From Lethocerus indicus (taxonomy: Eukaryota > Arthropoda > Insecta > Hemiptera > Belostomatidae): DNA of 64,000 nucleotides. Below, piece after piece: positions 13,352 through 25,400 of the stretch. The stretch spans positions 26,430,246-26,494,245 of the forward strand of contig JACDQD010000006.1 of NCBI GenBank assembly GCA_019843655.1, in the 5' to 3' direction. A program made the translations under genes and the position numbers. Below the pieces are notes generated by a model. That model was not told where the DNA came from. It ran no database searches and worked only from the letters and a program-made list of their open reading frames with translations. The stretch's first letter is position 1; each line of letters opens with the position of its first letter.

Positions 13352-13626
13352 AGTTTAGGTTGACCAGGTTGGTTGCGGCTGCCACCGTAGTCGGTTGGAC
13401 GGGCGTTATCGGTCCCGCAATGACGTCCTCCTCGGGCACGAACCTGAACGAGGCGTTGAACCCCGTCGCGTCCAGGCGGTCGTTCGACCTGAACGTCACC
13501 CTGAAGAACTTCCGGTCCGATTCGACGTCGAACGGCTTCAGCTGGCCGCAGTGGCGGCTGTACTTCCGGTCCAATGCCATGAAGTTGGAGAACTCCACGT
13601 AGTCGCTGGCTGAGACGGCGTCGCAA
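13352..13626 (-). CDS. Sol1: Exon 5: end of CUB2 plus Thr/Ala linker
   Basis: The acceptor is attcaatttcag. T completes CCT (Pro), then CDAVSASDYVEFSNFM, YSRHCGQLK, a RKFFRVTFRSNDRLD strand and GFNASFRFVPEED. The remainder (GPITPVQPTTVAAATN and a few more residues) is a linker. The strong donor gtgagtacc follows after one base of the next codon. The exon is 275 bp and GC-rich. The plus-strand open frame across it is a shadow. The next exon, which must begin with two bases of a codon, was not firmly identified. Confidence 0.85.
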
Positions 13627-16345
13627 CTGAAATTGAATATAGTCAAAGTTTAATGGATATCGAGACCGAGAATTAAGTGAGCCTTACCACAGTAGTTCGC
13701 AAAAAATTGAGAATCGATATATTCCCCTCTTATAAAATAGGTACGATGCTATAAAAACTTCAAACACTTCTACTTAAATAATAATAATAATTTTCTATAA
13801 AACAATTATGATTCGTTTTTTAAGTTCAGTCTCTTCAGTTGGGCGGATGCTAACTCCTTAGCATCGGTGTAAAAAATTATTTCTCCCGAAATCCTACAGA
13901 AAAATAAAATCGGATTCATATAGGACAATTGAGTTACTGAGAAGCAATACGAACGAAGCGCATCCAGTTCGTTAAAATATAGATCTATAAATGAAAATAT
14001 TGGAAAAATATTTTATTCCAAATGGACTAACGACACGAACGTTATCAGAAAAAAAACATTTTTGGAAATATTCGAACCGATCGTTTATTCCACTCGACTG
14101 CAAGTTAATTTAATTAACGTCGACTCCGACATGCATCGCAATTATCGAAGACGTGAAACCTCGTGCAACTGTACAACAACGCGGGCAGTTTTAACAGTTA
14201 ATTATGGATTATTAGCGGATGTATAATTAAAAGGGGAGGAGAGTAGGCACAATGGTTAGTGCGGGACGTGTGTGTTTGATGGGATTTGGACGATGGGAAC
14301 AATGGCATTCACAGTTGTTATTCGTCGGCTACCGAGGTTGCGATAACGCCTAGGCATTATTTCATATTGCGATAAACAGAGATATTTTCCTTCAATAGAG
14401 GCATTTATCCGAGCGAAAAATCGATTTTCGCATAATTAAACAGATTTATAAGCGTGCTGTCTGTTTTGGTCTATGGAATAGTTATGATTAGACTACGAGG
14501 TAACGTTATCTAATTGGGACAATCTTGAAATTTTGATAATTTTGTGTCATTATTCAGTAGTAGACATTAGTCTAACTCTACCTTCATTACATTCTTCCAT
14601 TCCTCCATTTATTCCATTACAAAACTACTTTGTTAATAGCATTAGCGTTATCCTAATAAAACTCTTATTTTTTAGGACAATTATCTATACGTAATATTTT
14701 TAATCATAATTTCCCCTAAGTAGGGTCCTTCCCATTAGTCCGATCAACGGGACGAGTGCAATACATCAAAATTATTCTGCCAGCAAGTTAATGAGACCAT
14801 TTCGGAAAATGAGCAATCGTTAAATTAATTAAATATTACTTCGCATCATCCATCATGTAGGATGTCCTGGAGAACATCCGTTATCCATCATAGCGGCGAA
14901 TCTGATATCAACATAAATTCATTACCTACTCGTTCTTCAGTAGCATTGTGCCAGTGGTGTTGTACTTATGAAAACTGTGCACTAACACTGTCGTACCCTC
15001 GTTTTTCTGCCAATTTTTACGGGCGTTAATTGCAGGAATTGAAAAAGCTGGTATTGTAATAAATTGAACTTGGATCTGGACCTTTATATCGCGGTATCAA
15101 AGAACATACAGCCAGAATTTTCCGATATTATTACTGCTCACAATAAACTGTAATGGGAAAAAATAATATGTATGTAAAATATAAAAAAATCATAAAACAA
15201 ATGTATTTATTTTATTTAAAGGTATATGTTGTGAAGGTCTCGAAGAAGGGTTTAAGCGCAGAATAATAAGACTGAAATTGGCTTCGGAGCACGACCGTTG
15301 ATTAATATAACCAGAGTTTCCTCTAAAATTGTCTGAATATTTATTTTCGTGTCCTTTTTTCCGTTATAATACGGGGGAAGAGGTAGATGGCTGAACGCAG
15401 GTGTTCGTTCGTGTATATAATTTAGGTACCACTGACCCGAAGCCTGGAGAGGCATTTCTATGGCCTTAAGGACGATAAAGGAGCGAAAAGGGCGAGTGGG
15501 TGAGTGGAGAAACACATTTCTATGTTTCAGAGTAACCAAATCATGCTATACATAAAGAAATACAATATAAAATAATAAAAGCGATAGCCCGAATATGTAA
15601 AACATTTTTCACATTTCTCGAAACAGTTTGAGAAAAAAAGCGACGCCACTTGTCCAGAGATTGGACAAAAAGCAGAGCAGGTTGGATTCGTTATATTATA
15701 AAAAATATAATAGGACAGTCATTAGCGACGCTTTGAGTCCAGATAACTCGTCCGAGGGTATCATTGTAATTCGCAATTAAATTCAATAGTTTTTTTGACA
15801 ATCAATAGCCGGTTAGGAAATATCGGTTGTCCCCGTATCTGGAGAAAGAAACCCACTAATGAAGGGTGCGATTTATTCGGCGCACTCGGGGTATTTGTAT
15901 AAAAGCTTAATAGCGCCGACAGTGGTCATTGCCGCTGATGGGGCTCGCAATTTGTCTTTTTTTGCGGACTGATGTCCCTCCCCTAGGGGCGGGGCACGTG
16001 GCCTCCACCTGGGAGGGGTTGAAGTCGCGGCTATGGTTTATAGCCCTATATTAGTCACAATCTAGGGTTATCTCCCGGTCAAGTAGAGCACCAGGGAAAT
16101 GCGACCGTTCCCAGTTGTCCCGTAATAATAATATGTAAAAAATACTTCCTTGAAACATAAAAATTATTGTAGGTTCGTGAAGTTTCTGTCTCCTCTCGCT
16201 GGTTTGGTCTTTCGCTAGACCGGTTTCGGCTGCTCGCCATCTTCAGTAGCGGTGTTAGTCATTGTTAGCACTTTGGATGTTTTTTGGGCATCCTCACTGC
16301 ACTGTCACTTTCACATGTACTGTAATGTTTGTCCGTATGTCAGTC

Positions 16346-16407
<62 letters not shown>

Positions 16408-19400
16408 TCTGTTATTGTTATTGGGGTTATGTTTGTCTTCGGATTTTGATAATCCGTTTTCTAAGTGTGAGTCAGATTGTCGGAAGGGGATGGTGTGATC
16501 CTTTTTTTTTTGCCTGGGTGTAATGACAGTGATTAACACCGCTACTGAAGATGGCGAGCAGCCGAAACCGGTCTAGCAAAAGACCAAACCTGAAGGAGAC
16601 AGAAACTTCACGAACCTACAGTATTCCATCCCCTCGCAGACCACAAAACAGGTATATCAAATGTATATTATAAAAATTATTCATTAAAAATATAAAAATT
16701 TTAAATGAAAGAGAATATTATCACCCCCAAAATATTCACAACTAATCACACCTCACTGTTCTCACTTATTAAGAACAAAGAAAATAATTCAAGAAACCCT
16801 TTGTTTGCACTTTAATTAAAATCAGAGATTTGACTTAATTTCTCTATATATTAAAATTTGAGCTGTTAGAGATATTCTCTCCAGTCGAGCGTAAATTATT
16901 TTGCCCACAGTAATATAAGATAAAAATTGCATATTCCCACAAATACGGAATTTTTCAAATAGTTTTCAGGAACTATATTGATGCTAATATTAGTTTTAAA
17001 GTTGAATTATAGAAATAAGCAATTCCTGATATTTTAATCATTAGCAGATGCTTTATTCAGAATGCGATCACGTCCTTCAATCGTGACCACAAGCGTTAAT
17101 CAGAATCTACAGGGAGGCCAGCGTGAAAAATTTAGATTGCAACTCTCTGATGAGAAATTCCAGATAATAAATTAGTGTTGGGCACTCCTAGAGTACGCTT
17201 CAGCCGCTTCTTCACCGGCGAAGCAGTAATTGTTAAAGAGAATATCCGACCAAAGGTCTGGGCGTGGTGGTGGGGGTCCGAACGTAAATCAAATGAAAAC
17301 CCACAAAAGGGTATTCTGATCGCGCCCTCAAAGTAAATAGTATAATGAGCGGGCGCGGCAGAGCGACGGAGAAGAGGTGGGCCTGAATAATTTAAGTTGG
17401 CCCAGTGTTAAAGTGGACTTGCAAAGTCCGGCCGGAGGGAGGATGTGAGATGTCGACGGGCAAGCGGTGGTCCGGGGGAAGGTTCGGGGCGGCCCGGCGG
17501 GTAGGAGGCCGGAGGGAGGATGTGAGTTGTCGACGGGCAAGCGGTGGTCCGGGGGAACGTTCGGGGCGGCACGGCGGGTAGGAGGCCGGAGGGAGGATGT
17601 GAGTTGTCGACGGGCAAGCGGTGGTCCGGGGAGGTTCGGCACGGCGGGTAGGAGGCTGAGGGAGGATGGAGTTGTCGACGGGCAAGCGGTGGTCCGGGGG
17701 AGGTTCGGGGCGGCACGGCGGGTAGGAGGCCGGAGGGAGGATGTGAGTTGTCGACGGGCAAGCGGTGGTCGGGGGAGGTTCGGGGCGGCACGGCGGGTAG
17801 GAGGCCGGAGAGAGGATGTGAGTTGTCGACGGGCAAGCGGGGGTCGGGGGAGGTTCGGGGCGGCACGGCGGGTGGAGGCCGGCTGAGGATGAGGATGGAG
17901 TTGTCGACGGGCAAGCGGTGGTCCGGGGAGGTCGGGGCGGCACGGCGGGTAGGAGGCTGAGGAGGATGTGAGTTGTCGACGGGCAAGCGGTGGTCCGGGG
18001 AGGTTCAGGGGCGGCACGGCGGGTAGGAGGGCCGGAGGGAGGATGTGAGTTGTCGACGGGCAAGCGGTGGTCCGGGGAGGTTCTGGGCGGCAGGCGCACG
18101 GCGGGTGTAGGTCGAGGGCAAGTGGTCCGGAGGGAGGATGAGTTGTCGACGGGCAAGCGGTGGTCCGGGGAGGTTCGGGGCGGCACGGCGGGTCGGAGGG
18201 CTGAGGGAGGATGTGAGTTGTCGACGGGCAAGCGGTGGTCCGGGGAGGTTCGGGGCGGCACACGGCGGGTCGGAGGGCTGAGGGAGGATGTGAGTTGTCG
18301 ACGGGCAAGCGGTGGTCCAGGGGAGGTCTCGGGTTGTCGACGGGCAAGGCGGGTAGGAGGGCTGAGGGAGGATGGAGTTGTCGACGGGCAAGCGGTGGTC
18401 GACGGGGAGGATGGTCGGGTAGGTCGGGGGGGGGAGGATGTGAGTTGTCGACGGGCAAGCGGTGGTCCGGGGGAGGTCGGGGCGGCACGGCGGGTAGGAG
18501 GGCTGAGGGAGGATGTGAGTTGTCGACGGGCAAGCGGTGGTCCGGGGGAAGGTTCGGGGCGGCACGGCGGGTGGTAGGAGGGCGGGCAAGCGGTGAGGGA
18601 GGATGTGAGTTGTCGACGGGCAAGCGGTGGTCCGGGGAAGGTTCGGGCGGCACGGCGGGTCAGGCTGAGGGCTGAGGGAGGATGTGAGTTGTCGACGGGC
18701 AAGCGGTGGTCCGGGGAGGTTCGGTGCGGCACGGCGGGGGAGGAACTGAGGATGGAGCTGGGGTCGACGGGCAAGCAGCAGAGGTCAAGGGGCACGGCGG
18801 GTAGGAGGGCTGAGGGAGGATGTGAGTTGTCGACGGGCAAGCGGTGGTCCGGGCGGAGGTTCGGGGCGGCACGGCGGGTAGGAGGGCTGAGGGAGGATGT
18901 GAGTTGTCGACGGGCAAGCGGTGGTCCGGGCGGAGGTTCGGGGCGGCACGGCGGGTAGGAGGGCTGAGGGAGGATGTGAGTTGTCGACGGGCAAGCGGTG
19001 GTCCGGGCGGAGGTTCGGGGCGGCACGGCGGGTAGGAGGGAGGATGGAGTTGTCGACGGGCAAGCGGTGGTCCGGGGAAGGTTCGGGCGGCACGGCGGCA
19101 GGAGGGCTGAGGAGGATGTGAGTTGTCGACGGGCAAGCGGTGGTCCCGGGGAGGGTTCGTGGCGGCACGGCGGGTAAAAGAGGATGGAGTTGTCGACGGG
19201 CAAGGGTGGTCCGGGGAGGTCTGGGGCGGCACGGCGGGTCGGAGGCTGAGGAGGATGTGAGTTGTCGACGGGCAAGCGGTGGTCCGGGGAGGTTCGGGGC
19301 GGCACGGCGGGCGGAGGGCTGAGGGAGGATGTGAGTTGTCGACGGGCAAGCGGTGGTCCGGGGAAGGTTCGGGGCGGCACGGCGGGTAGGAGGGCTGAGG

Positions 19401-22400
19401 GAGGATGTGAGTTGTCGACGGGCAAGCGGTGGTCCGGGGAAGGTCGGGGCGGCACGGCGGGCAGGAGGGGAGGGAGGATGTGAGTTGTCGACGGGCAAGC
19501 GGTGGTCCGGGGAGGTTCGGGGCGGCACGGCGGGTAGGAGGGCTGAGGGAGGATGTGAGTTGTCGACGGGCAAGCGGTGGTCCGGGGAGGTTCGGGGCGG
19601 CACGGCGGGTAGGAGGGCTGGAGGGAGGATGTGAGTTGTCGACGGGCAAGCGGTGGTCCGGGGGAAGGTTCGGGCGGCACGCGGGTCGGAGGGCTGAGGG
19701 AGGATGGACGACGGGCAAGCGGTGGTCCGGGGAAGGTTCGGGCGGCACGGCGGGGTAGGAGGGCAGGGAGGATGGAGCTGTCGACGGGCAAGCGGTGGTC
19801 CGGGGGAGGTTCGGCGGCACGGCGGTCAGGAGGGCTGAGGGAGGATGGAGTTGTCGACGGGCAAGCGGTGGTCCGGGGAAGGTCGGGGCGGCACGGCGGG
19901 TAGGAGGGCGGAGGGAGGATGTGAGTTGTCGACGGGCAAGCGGTGGTCCGGGGGAAGGTTCGGGGCGGCACGGCGGGTAGGAGGGCTGAGGGAGGATTTG
20001 TCGACGGGCAAGCGGTGGTCCGGGGAGGTCTGGGGCGGCACGGCGGCAGGAGGGCTGAGGAGGATGGAGTTGTCGACGGGCAAGCGGTGGTCCGGGGAAG
20101 GTTCGGGGCGGCACGGCGGGTCGGAGGGCTGAGGAGGATCGACGGGCAAGCGGTGGTCCGGGCGGCGGCAGCGGGTCGGAGGGCTGAGGGAGGATGAGTT
20201 GTCGACGGGCAAGCGGTGGTCCGGGGAGGTCCGGCACGGCAGGAGGGCTGCAGGGCCCTGAGGGAGGATGGAGTTGTCGACGGGCAAGAGGTTCGGGCAG
20301 CAGGCGGGTAGGAGGGCTGAGGGAGGATGGAGTTGTCGAAAGAGGTTCGGGCAAAGGAGGATGTAATTGTCGACGGGCAAGCGGTGGGGGGAAGGTAGGA
20401 GCGACGGGCAAGGAGGGAGGAGGGAGGATGTGAGTTGTCGACGGGCAAGCGGTGGTCCGGGGAAGGTTCGGGCGGCACGGCAGGAGGGCTGAGGGAGGAT
20501 GTGAGTTGTCGACGGGCAAGCGGTGGTCTGGGGAGGTCTGGGCGGCACGGTCGGAGGCTGAGGGAGGATGGAGCGACGGGCTGGTCTGGGGAGGGGGTCT
20601 CCGGGCACAAAACCGCAGGGCTGAGGGAGGGATGGAGTTGTCGACGGGCAAGCGGTGGTCCGGGGAGGGGGGGAGTCGGCAAATGGAGGGCTGAGGAGGA
20701 TGAGTTGTCGACGGGCAAGCGGTGGTCCGGGGAGGTTCAGGCAGGTCGGAGGGCTGAGGGAGGATGGAGTTGTCGACAGGCAAGCGGTGGTCCAGGGGAG
20801 GTTCGGGCACGGCGGGTCGGAGGGCTGAGGGAGGATGGAGTTGTCGACGGGCAAGCGGTGGTCCGGGGAAGGTCTGGGGCACGGCGGGTCGGAGGGCTGA
20901 GGGAGGATGGAGTTGTCGACGGGCAAGCGGTGGTCCGGGGAAGGTCTGGGGCACGGCGGGTCGGAGGGCGAGGAGGATGTGAGTTGTCGACGGGCAAGCG
21001 GTGGTCCGGGGGAGGTTCGGCACGGCGGGCAGGAGGGCTGAGGGAGGATGTGGAGTTGTCACGGGCAAGCGGTGGTGGAAGGTGGGCGGCAAACACGGCG
21101 GGTCGGAATTCCACCGGGCTGAGAGATGGAGCTGTCGACGGGCAAGCAGCGGGTGGATCGACGGGCAAGGTGGGGGAAGGTCGGGGGCACGTTGGCAGGA
21201 GGGCTGAGGGAGGATGTGAGTTGTCGACGGGCAAGCGGTGGTCCGGGGAGGTTGGGCGGCACGGCGGGTCGGAGGGCTGAGGGAGGATGAGTTGTCGACG
21301 GGCAAGCGGTGGTCGGGGAGGTTGGGCGGCACGGCGGGTCGGAGGGCTGAGGGAGGATGAGTTGTCGACGGGCAAGCGGTGGTCTGGGGAAGGTCTGGCA
21401 CGGCGGCGGAGGGCTGAGGAGGATGGAGTTGTCGACGGGCAAGCGGTGGTCCGGGGAAGGTCTGGGCGGCACGGCGGAGGGCTGAGGAGGGCTGAGGGAG
21501 GGAGGTTGTCGAGGGCAAGCGGTGGTCAGGGGAAGGTCACGGCAGGGTCAGGCTGAGGAGGATGGGGGAGGTCTGTCGACGGGCAAGCGGTGGTCCGGGG
21601 AAGGTTCATAGGAGCTGAGGGAGGATGTGAGTTGTCGACGGGCAAGCGGTGGTCTGGGGAAGGTTCGGCGGCACGGCGGGGAGGGCTGAGGGAGGATGTG
21701 TTGTCGACGGGCAAGGGTGGTCTGGGGAAGGTTCGGGGCGGCACGGCGGGTCGGAGGCTGAGAGGATGGAGCTGTCGACGGGCAAGCGGTGGTCCGGGGA
21801 AGGTTCAGGCGGCACGGCGGGTCGGAGGGCTGAGGGAGGATGTGAGTTGTCGACGGGCAAGCGGTGGTCCGGGGGAAGGTTCGGGGCGGCACGGCGGGTC
21901 GGAGGGCTGAGGGAGGATGTGAGTTGTCGACGGGCAAGCGGTGGTCCGGGGGAAGGTTCGGGGCGGCACGGCGGGTCGGAGGGCTGAGGGAGGATGTGAG
22001 TTGTCGACGGGCAAGCGGTGGTCCGGGGGAAGGTTCGGGGCGGCACGGCGGGTCGGAGGGCTGAGGGAGGATGTGAGGGAGGGATTGTCGACGGGCAAGC
22101 TGGTGGTCCGGGGCGGTGGTCCGGGGAAGGTTCGGATCCAGGGTGGTCCGGGGGACAAGGCGGGGGTCGGAAGGGCTGAGGAGGATGGAGTTGTCGACGG
22201 GCAAGCGGTGGTCCGGGGGAAGGTTCGGGGCGGCACGGCGGCGGGTCGGAGGGCTGAGGAGGATGTGAGTTGTCGACGGGCAAGCGGTGGTCCGGGGAAG
22301 GTCTGGCGGCACGGCGGGTCGGAGGGCTGAGGGAGGATGGAGTTGTCGACGGGCAAGCGGTGGTCCGGGGAAGGTTCGGGCGGCACGGCGGGGTCGGAGG

Positions 22401-25400
22401 GCTGAGGGAGGATGTGAGTTGTCGACGGGCGGAAGGCGAGTAGGGATGGTCGACGGGCAGGGTGGTCACGGCGGGGAATCGGAGGGCTGAGGGAGGATGT
22501 GAGTTGTCGACGGGCAAGCGGTGGTCCGGGGAGGTTCGGGCGGCACGAGCGGGTCGGAGGGCTGAGGGAGGATGAGTTGTCGACGGGCAAGCGGTGGTCC
22601 GGGGAAGGTCTCGGGGCGGCACGGCGGGTCGGAGGGCTGAGGAGGATGGAGTTGTCGACGGCAAGCGGTGGTCCAGGGGAGGTTCGGGCAAGCGGCGGGT
22701 CGGAGGGCTGAGGGAGGATGTGAGTTGTCGACGGGCAAGCGGTGGTCCGGGGGAAGGTTCGGGGCGGCACGGCGGGTCGGAGGGCTGAGGGAGGATGTGA
22801 GTTGTCGACGGGCAAGCGGTGGTCCGGGGGGAGGTTCGGGGCGGCACGGCGGGTCGGAGGGCTGAGGGAGGATGTGAGTTGTCGACGGGCAAGCGGTGGT
22901 CCGGGGGGAGGGTCGGGGCGGCACGGCGGGTCGGAGGGCGGAGGTGTCCGGGCAAGCGGTGGGAGGGTCAGAGGGCTGAGGGAGGATGTGAGTTGTCGAC
23001 GGGCAAGCGGTGGTCCGGGGAAGGTTCTGGGCAGGGGCGGGTCGGAGGGCTGAGGGAGGATGGAGGTTGTCGACGAGGCAGGTCTGGGGCGGCAGCGGTG
23101 GTCCGGGGGAAGGTTCGGGGCGGCACGGCGGGTCGGAGGGCTGAGGGAGGATGTGAGTTGTCGACGGGCAAGCGGTGGTCCGGGGGAAGGTTCGGGGCGG
23201 CACGGCGGGTCGGAGGGCTGAGGGAGGATGTGAGTTGTCGACGGGCAAGCGGTGGTCCGGGGGAAGGTTCGGGGCGGCACGGCGGGTAGGAGGCCGGAGG
23301 GAGGATGTGAGTTGTCGACGGGGAACAGGCCGGCATTTCCTTAAGAATGGCCGCGTATCTACACTGGCTTTTATTTCGCGGTTAAATGAGGGGATGGAAA
23401 GACGAAGCTCACAAGTGTTATTATCCAGCTGAAAGAATGTAATGAAAACCACAGTGTATGTAATGATCCCATTGGTGCCGTACTAATGTATATTTTCTCG
23501 GAAGTTTGTACTCTATGGAACCGCTCGATAGCGAGAAAAAAATCAGACCTAATACTCCGAATGATGGCCGTCTTCTTCTCATGAATACTTGTTAAGGGGA
23601 ATGCCTATTCTTCTTCCTTTCTGTTGTAGCCTTTCTTTGTTTTCGCGTGAAAAAACACTGTGCAATTAAACTGTGAATACCTGTTATGTTTTCTAGATTT
23701 TCTGTTTCATCTCGTCGTTTCGGCATTTAACCTAGCGAGCGGAAGATCGAGAAAACGAGGGTGAATAAAATTTCACCCCTAAATTCACCCGCCGCTTTTG
23801 TTACGTTGATTTGGTTCACGGGCGGCGACGCAAAACGCCCCCCCCCCCCGGGATCTTAACAGCCGTAAGTGACTTCACTCATGAAGCAGTCAAGTGCAAG
23901 GGTTGAAATATAACGGCGGCGAAATTGTTTGTCCCGCGGAACAAAGTGGCTAACAAATTAGCCGAAGGGTGTCCTCCCCCCTTTGTATTCGGCGCTGTGT
24001 GATACCACCCAACGTTTTCATGGCTTGCGAGGTCGGGCGACAAAAGCGGGGTGGATGAGACATAGGAACCGGAAAATGGGAGGAAAATGGCCAATTTAAT
24101 GTCCTTCTTCCTTCCACCCTCGCACACCCCCACTCTCTCTCTGTCTCTCCCTCGGTCGCTTCCAACTCGGGAAATGCGGCCTACTTGAATGGCTAATGCC
24201 TCCCCGATCGTTTCGAGCCCAAGGAAGTGTTTAATTTACAGGAGGCGAAGTGAGAAAGAAAAGAGGCGGATATCTGAGAAAATTCGCCCGTTTGATGGGT
24301 GAGTGGGGTGGAGGAGGGAGGGATGCAGTCAATTCCAAGGGGAAAATGGAGCCCGACGTGAGAAATGGGTTAGACCGGTTTTGCCTTCTCCACCTACCCA
24401 GTAGCGTATTGCAGGGAGATTGCATTTTTGTGCAGTTGTACTGTTTGTGTGAATTGAGCTTTATTATCCCTTTCGCGTTGTTGCTTTAATTGCTAAACAA
24501 AAAAGAAATACGGGAAATCTTCTGTCCCCGTCGGTTTCGCCTTCTCGCCATCGTCAGTAGTTATTCATTCAATTCATTAGTGAGGCAATGTAGTGTACCG
24601 ACGAAGCATCCTGCTATCGCTAAGGACCGATTAAGCAAGTGGAAACAGAACAATCGGAAGAAATTAAACAAATATCTTTCAGCCTCCATTATTACAAACG
24701 GTTTGACTCGTCCCCACCAAGAGTTATAGAAAAAAGTTGTAGAAACTCGTTACAAAGTGATATTTGCCAAAATTTCAAACAACCCTTTCCGACTTATCGA
24801 CAATCGCCTTCCCCTAAAAGGAAAAAAGAGAAATGATGTTCCGGTGAAATTGGAGACGGGATTATTGCATTGCTCCGGGGCTGAGGGAGTTTTCGAAATT
24901 AATTTCCGGTCGATGTTTCAACGGAAGTTGAAACTTGTTCCGCTTCAATTGCGGCGCCCGAATTAAATACTGGGATTCTTTCGTCTGTCTGAAATTCTTT
25001 TTGAAAAAAAGCCGACTGTGATCACAGATTGAGTAGTTGCCAATAAACAGGATGTAACTTGGAAGTATAAATTCCGTATTACAATATCTATGATGAAATA
25101 GAAGAAGCGTTTCGGGGACCTCAAGATAGTTATTACTTATCAAGCTTCTTACCTCAGCTTCTTTCCTCTGTTGGTACTTCTACTACTACTTCTACTGGGC
25201 GTATATGTTGTTTCCTATTTAAATTCCCATTCAAGTACACGGGATAAAACCCTTTTAATGCGGGTTGCCAGTGGCAAGGTATGGAAACGGCTAGTGTTTG
25301 AATGGAACTTGTACTTACGGTAGTACGCCTTCGATGTCGAAATACGAGAAGTGTATTCTGACCCTCTGGTAGTTGGTGCCGTGGAAGAAATAGTGGCACT

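Larger units (their letters stand above)
16170..16620. mobile_element. HHR-F family repeat, copy 4 (both ends intact)
   Basis: The copy is bounded by gtaggttcgtgaag and its complement cttcacgaacctac. The ~85-bp inverted ends each contain the complete hammerhead-like core (16214-16250 on minus, 16541-16577 on plus). The short interior holds a (TA)n tract of about 55 bp and no 70-bp units. No coding capacity is visible. The sequence after the right end (agtattccatcccctcgcag) is shared with copies 3 and 6. Confidence 0.8.

Noticed and set aside
13072..13602. Plus-strand 176-codon frame
   Set aside because: It is antisense to the CUB exon at 13352-13626 and results from that exon's GC-rich codon pattern. 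It has no recognisable product.
16252..16539. Frames encoding (Ile-Tyr)n
   Set aside because: They are translations of a TA microsatellite inside a mobile element. The same applies near 7.4, 7.7 and 55.7 kb.
17431..23321. CRISPR-like array
   Set aside because: The repeats are contiguous 77-bp units with no unique spacers, in a eukaryotic intron.
17328..23452. Very long Pro/Arg/Ser-rich minus-strand open frames and Gly/Arg-rich plus-strand frames
   Set aside because: They overlap in several frames over the 77-bp array. The C-rich strand of the unit has no stop codon in any frame, the period is not a multiple of three, and frequent indels switch frame without consequence, so there is no sign of coding constraint.
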